This document shows positions 17,807 through 20,837 of a DNA stretch of 20,837 bases, one piece after another. Both the position numbers and the translations under genes were made by a program. Under the pieces are notes generated by a model. It had not been told where the DNA came from. It saw nothing but the letters and a program-made list of their open reading frames with translations, and searched no databases. The stretch comes from Gymnopus androsaceus JB14 (Eukaryota; Basidiomycota; Agaricomycetes; Agaricales; Omphalotaceae): assembly GCA_009733575.1 (NCBI GenBank), contig ML770082.1, positions 1 through 20,837 on the forward strand, read 5' to 3'. The stretch's first letter is position 1. Each line of letters opens with the position of its first letter.

Positions 17807-20800
17807 ATGTCCAGACGGGTTACTTCGAAACCTACCGTCGGTACGGACGATGAATTCCAACCTTCTCCTGCGCTTTCCAAGTCTGTGAACCCTGCTTCTT
17901 CTTCTACTTCGTCGAGGGCCCATCGTCGTACTGCCGCTGTGGTCCCTGTTATCGAAACTCAGCGCGCCTCGACTTCTGGTCAAACTTCTCGTTTGACTGG
18001 CCCTGGTCGGTCAGGACTCTCGTCCTCGACTCTTCCTGCTGGTCGTGGTGGGGCTCGTGGTGCTGCTGGGCCGTCCCGAGGTTCTTCCTCGGCAACCTCA
18101 GTTGCCAGGCCTCCCTCCAGCCTTCGCCAGATCGTCGAGAATAGCAAGATCGTTTCGCTACCTCTGACTGGTAAGCTTTCCCTACATTTAACTGACTTTT
18201 TCCAATCTCGGCTGACCATCACCTCTGTTTTCTCGTAAGAAGACACTCGGCTCGTCTCGTTCTGGTTTCTACGGACCGTATTCTTGCAGGGCATCTTTGC
18301 CTGTGCAGAACACCAGTCTCAGCGAGAGGAGCTGGAGATCTCGGTGTCGGATTGGGTCGCATTCTTCGACAAGCATTCACCCAGAATGGTAAGTTTTTAT
18401 TTTTGAACCTTTCTTCGTGGCTTTATGCTGATCTCTTCATCTCTTCTAGGTGGCCTATAAAGCCAAGTATGGCAAATATATGGCGACTACTTGGTCCGCG
18501 GCATTCTTGCTCGGCGTCCAGCGGCTCTGTACGCAGATGTTGGGCCAGTATGCTCGGAAGGACCTCCAACGGTATAAGACGGAGTGGTTCATCGAGGAGC
18601 CCATTCTGACTTACACCTTTATTGGTGGCGATGAGGTAAGCCCCCTTTTTGTCAACTTTGTTAGGTCTACCTCGATTTCTGACTACTTTGTTTCCGTCTC
18701 GATATAGATTCCTGGACTGTCGAGCCCTGTCGTGACGCCTTCCGAGCTTATCTCGGGGGGTCTCATCAATTATCACAAGTTCGAGGTTGACTTCGAGCTG
18801 AGCGTCTCTGGGCTTGCCCAGGACGAGCTCTTTCCCGAGGAGGCCATTTTCATCAGCGACCTCGTCGAGGTAAGTTTTTCCCTCTTTTCGTCTGTGAAGT
18901 TCAATTTTTCTGACTTCGTTGTTCTTTTCTCTTCTTCGGTTCTCAGGATGTGGGTCTTTCGGTGAGTACTCCTATCCTTCCCCTTTCTTTTCTCTTTACT
19001 AATAATTCTTTTTACAGCAAGTCGGAATTCACGGTTTCTCGCCGAGCCCTCGTCTCTTCGACCCAAGCGAGGACGCTCTCGTTGACAACATGTTCGTTGA
19101 CTTCGAGGCCGTAGAGTCTGAGAACGAGGATGACGATGAACAGGAGGAGGAGGATGACGATGGACAGGAGCCCGAGGAGGATGACGATGCTGACCACGAC
19201 ATTGATGTCGAGGAAGATCCTTCTCCCATCGACAACGAGGTTGAGTTTGTGGGCGAGGCTGTCGAGCAGCCAGTCCGCATTCGCTCTTCCTTGGTAAGTT
19301 CCCTTTACACATCCTCGCTTCTTTTTACTGATTCATTCCCTTTGTTAGCTGGAATATCCGACCTCGCCGGTTCCAAAGCCTGTATCCTCGAGCGCATATA
19401 CATCCAAGTCGAAGAAGGGCCAGTCCAGTCATGCCAAGGACTCGGGCTTTCCTCGGCTTGAGGGTGGCCGTCAGAATACGTCCTTGTTTGGTTATGACTC
19501 AGTCCTGGCGCGGGGTGGGGGCAAGTCTCGGGCTGCACGAACTTCGAACGCCGCGGGAACGCCTTATCCTGAGACAAAAGGTGTTCGGATGATCACCGTA
19601 AGTCTTCCTTTTTCCGCTTATTCCCTTGCTAACTTTTCGTTTTCAGGAGCGTTTCGCTGCTCCTGGTGACTTCAACGATAACGAGCGCGTTCGACTTCAC
19701 GCTTCGCTGGACAGCTTGGTGCACAGCACCATTCCTCTGCAGCCTGTAAGTTTCCCATCATTGTACATCGTTTTCCGAGCCGCGCTAACATTTTTCCCTC
19801 AACTGCAGTTTCCCTCGGTGTCATGCACCAACTGCATTCGAATTGGAGTGCAGTGCTCAATGCCACCTGAGTCCACCAGCAGTGCTCGCCATGAGTGCCA
19901 TCGTTGCCTCCTGAGCAAGACTCCTTGCTCGTTCAGCTACCCTGTCGAGCGGGCTGACGAGGAGCGGAGGCGGCTGTTTATGCATGCCGCCAGAAGCAAC
20001 GGGGGTACGTTTTTCTTCTTTCTGATCTTTTCCTCTAGTTTGGCTAACCTTCTTTTACTTTTCTAGCGGTCGCCATGTTCTCTTCGACACTTGCCGAGGA
20101 GAACCTTGGCCTTCTTCGCACCGAGGTCTTGCTCCGGTCTTTCTTGACCGAGTTCACGATTCAGGCCAGTAACGTTGCTCGCCGTCAGGCTCAGCTTCGT
20201 AACTCGGCTTCTGATCCTCGCTCATTGCTGAAGGCTCTCATCGAGGATGGCTTTGTCGCCGAGACGGACACGGAGCGTTTGTCCATGCTTGCCTTCCTTC
20301 TTGGTTGGGACAAGCGTTTCACCCTCGAGGATCTCGAGTTTGAGGGACTCTCGCAGATTCCTCTTCCTGAGGTCATCGCGCCGCCGCCTACCCAGTCCCA
20401 GGTAGGTCATCTTCATGCTTTGATTCCTTCGGACAGGGTCCCACCCATCCCTGGTCTTGTTCGTCGACCTCAGTACAAGGGTAAAGGCAAGGCCAAGGCC
20501 GTGGAGGCAGCTTCCGAGGAAGGATCTGCTCCAGAGGAGGCTTCCACTGTCGTTGCCGAGCCTGTCTCGTCTTCTGGATCCAGTGAGGAGTCCGAGGAGG
20601 AGGCCGTTGTTCACGCTCGTAAGTCTTTTCCTTCATACTTGTCATCAGCTTTTTACTGATTTCTTCAGTTTTAGATTCTCCCTCGAAGCGCCGTTCTCCA
20701 TCTCAGTCTCCCAGCGCCGAGGAAGATGACGAACCAGTGGCCAAGCGTCGCAAGGCAACCAAGTCCCCTGCCGCGGCTCCTGCAGCTGTTCTCTCTCCTC

Positions 20801-20837
20801 GGGCCTTCTTTAGGCAGAACGCTGCTGCTGGTCCTTC
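17807..20837 (+). CDS. Multi-exon gene for a probable nuclear protein with a Zn2Cys6-like cluster (3' end outside the window)
   Basis: Family function unknown; a chromatin- or DNA-binding role is inferred. Exons read in frame: 17807-18170, 18240-18388, 18450-18635, 18708-18869, 18947-18961 (15 bp), 19018-19293, 19349-19597, 19647-19745, 19809-20004, 20067-20618, and 20669 (or 20675) to beyond 20837; all introns are GT..AG, 51-78 bp. At least about 800 residues. Residues 1-115 are Ser/Arg/Pro-rich and low in complexity; 122-290 look folded (SVSDWVAFFDKH, TEWFIEEPILTYTF). Residues 320-360 are strongly acidic. Residues 506-540 form C-x2-C-x6-C-x13-C-x2-C-x6-C, matching fungal Zn2Cys6 spacing but without the usual basic residues between cysteines. 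566-690 are helical; the end has basic SKRR and KRRK patches that could be nuclear signals. The ATG at 17807 is supported by the TATA box 75 bp upstream and by the same start in the copy. CpG is retained and no break is seen, unlike the pseudogene. It resembles multicopy uncharacterised mushroom proteins (from memory, unverified). Confidence 0.8.
19823..19928 (+). other. Zn2Cys6-like cysteine cluster (exon 9)
   Basis: Six cysteines spaced 2-6-13-2-6, in CTNCIRIGVQC and CHRCLLSKTPC. This is consistent with a binuclear zinc cluster. It lies deep in the protein rather than at the N-terminus, where fungal transcription factors usually carry it. The pseudogene copy lacks this part. Confidence 0.6.

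Noticed and set aside
18773..19312. 179-codon minus frame opposite the right-hand gene
   Set aside because: It is the antisense of exons 4-6; the plus-strand exon chain has consistent splice sites and a matching paralogue.
1..20837. CRISPR array, bacterial operons or ribosome-binding sites
   Set aside because: The window is eukaryotic with spliced genes; no regularly spaced direct repeats of CRISPR type were seen.

Overview
The window looks like a repeat-rich, accessory stretch of a filamentous basidiomycete genome, most likely an Agaricomycete mushroom. The reasons are split genes with short GT..AG introns (about 50-80 bp), a Zn2Cys6-like cysteine cluster, RING and RRM domains, a Ty3/gypsy-type retroelement with long LTRs, a mushroom-style tyrosine-recombinase relic, and strong CpG loss in the old repeats. 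No species can be named. All family names come from motifs read by eye; no database search was possible.

Layout, left to right. 1-330: 3' part of a plus-oriented LTR. 346-1622: broken minus-strand gag, with a primer-binding site (1719-1736) and the end of its own 5' LTR (1739-1795). That LTR is interrupted by a 5.0-kb element (1796-6804) with diverged terminal inverted repeats and a 7-bp target duplication, and resumes at 6805-8577. The 5.0-kb insert carries two degraded, divergently oriented split-gene relics: a RING plus RRM protein (minus) and an unidentified gene (plus). 8578-9843: pseudogene copy (minus) of the large gene at the right end; 9844-11048: its upstream module. 11049-11288: retroelement 3' tail ending in a polypurine tract. 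11289-13111: complete plus-oriented LTR. 13112-16500: CpG-poor old repeats with a tyrosine-recombinase fragment and at least three MITE-like inverted-repeat structures. 16504-16596: another LTR fragment (minus). 16599-17806: second copy of the upstream module. 17807-20837: an apparently intact gene of at least 11 exons, running off the right edge and encoding a probable nuclear protein with an acidic stretch and a Zn2Cys6-like cluster.

How the parts relate. The large gene and its upstream module occur twice, in opposite orientation. Both times an LTR of the same family lies on the gene's 5' side in the same relative orientation, and in the 8.6-11.3 kb copy the retroelement tail with its polypurine tract directly abuts the module. 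The duplicate keeps its introns, so it moved as DNA or as the antisense strand of a retroelement transcript. The most interesting hypothesis is therefore that an intron-bearing DNA-binding-like gene travels as an antisense passenger just upstream of the 3' LTR of a gypsy element. The other notable object is the 5-kb inverted-repeat element nested precisely in an LTR and carrying RING-RRM gene sequence.
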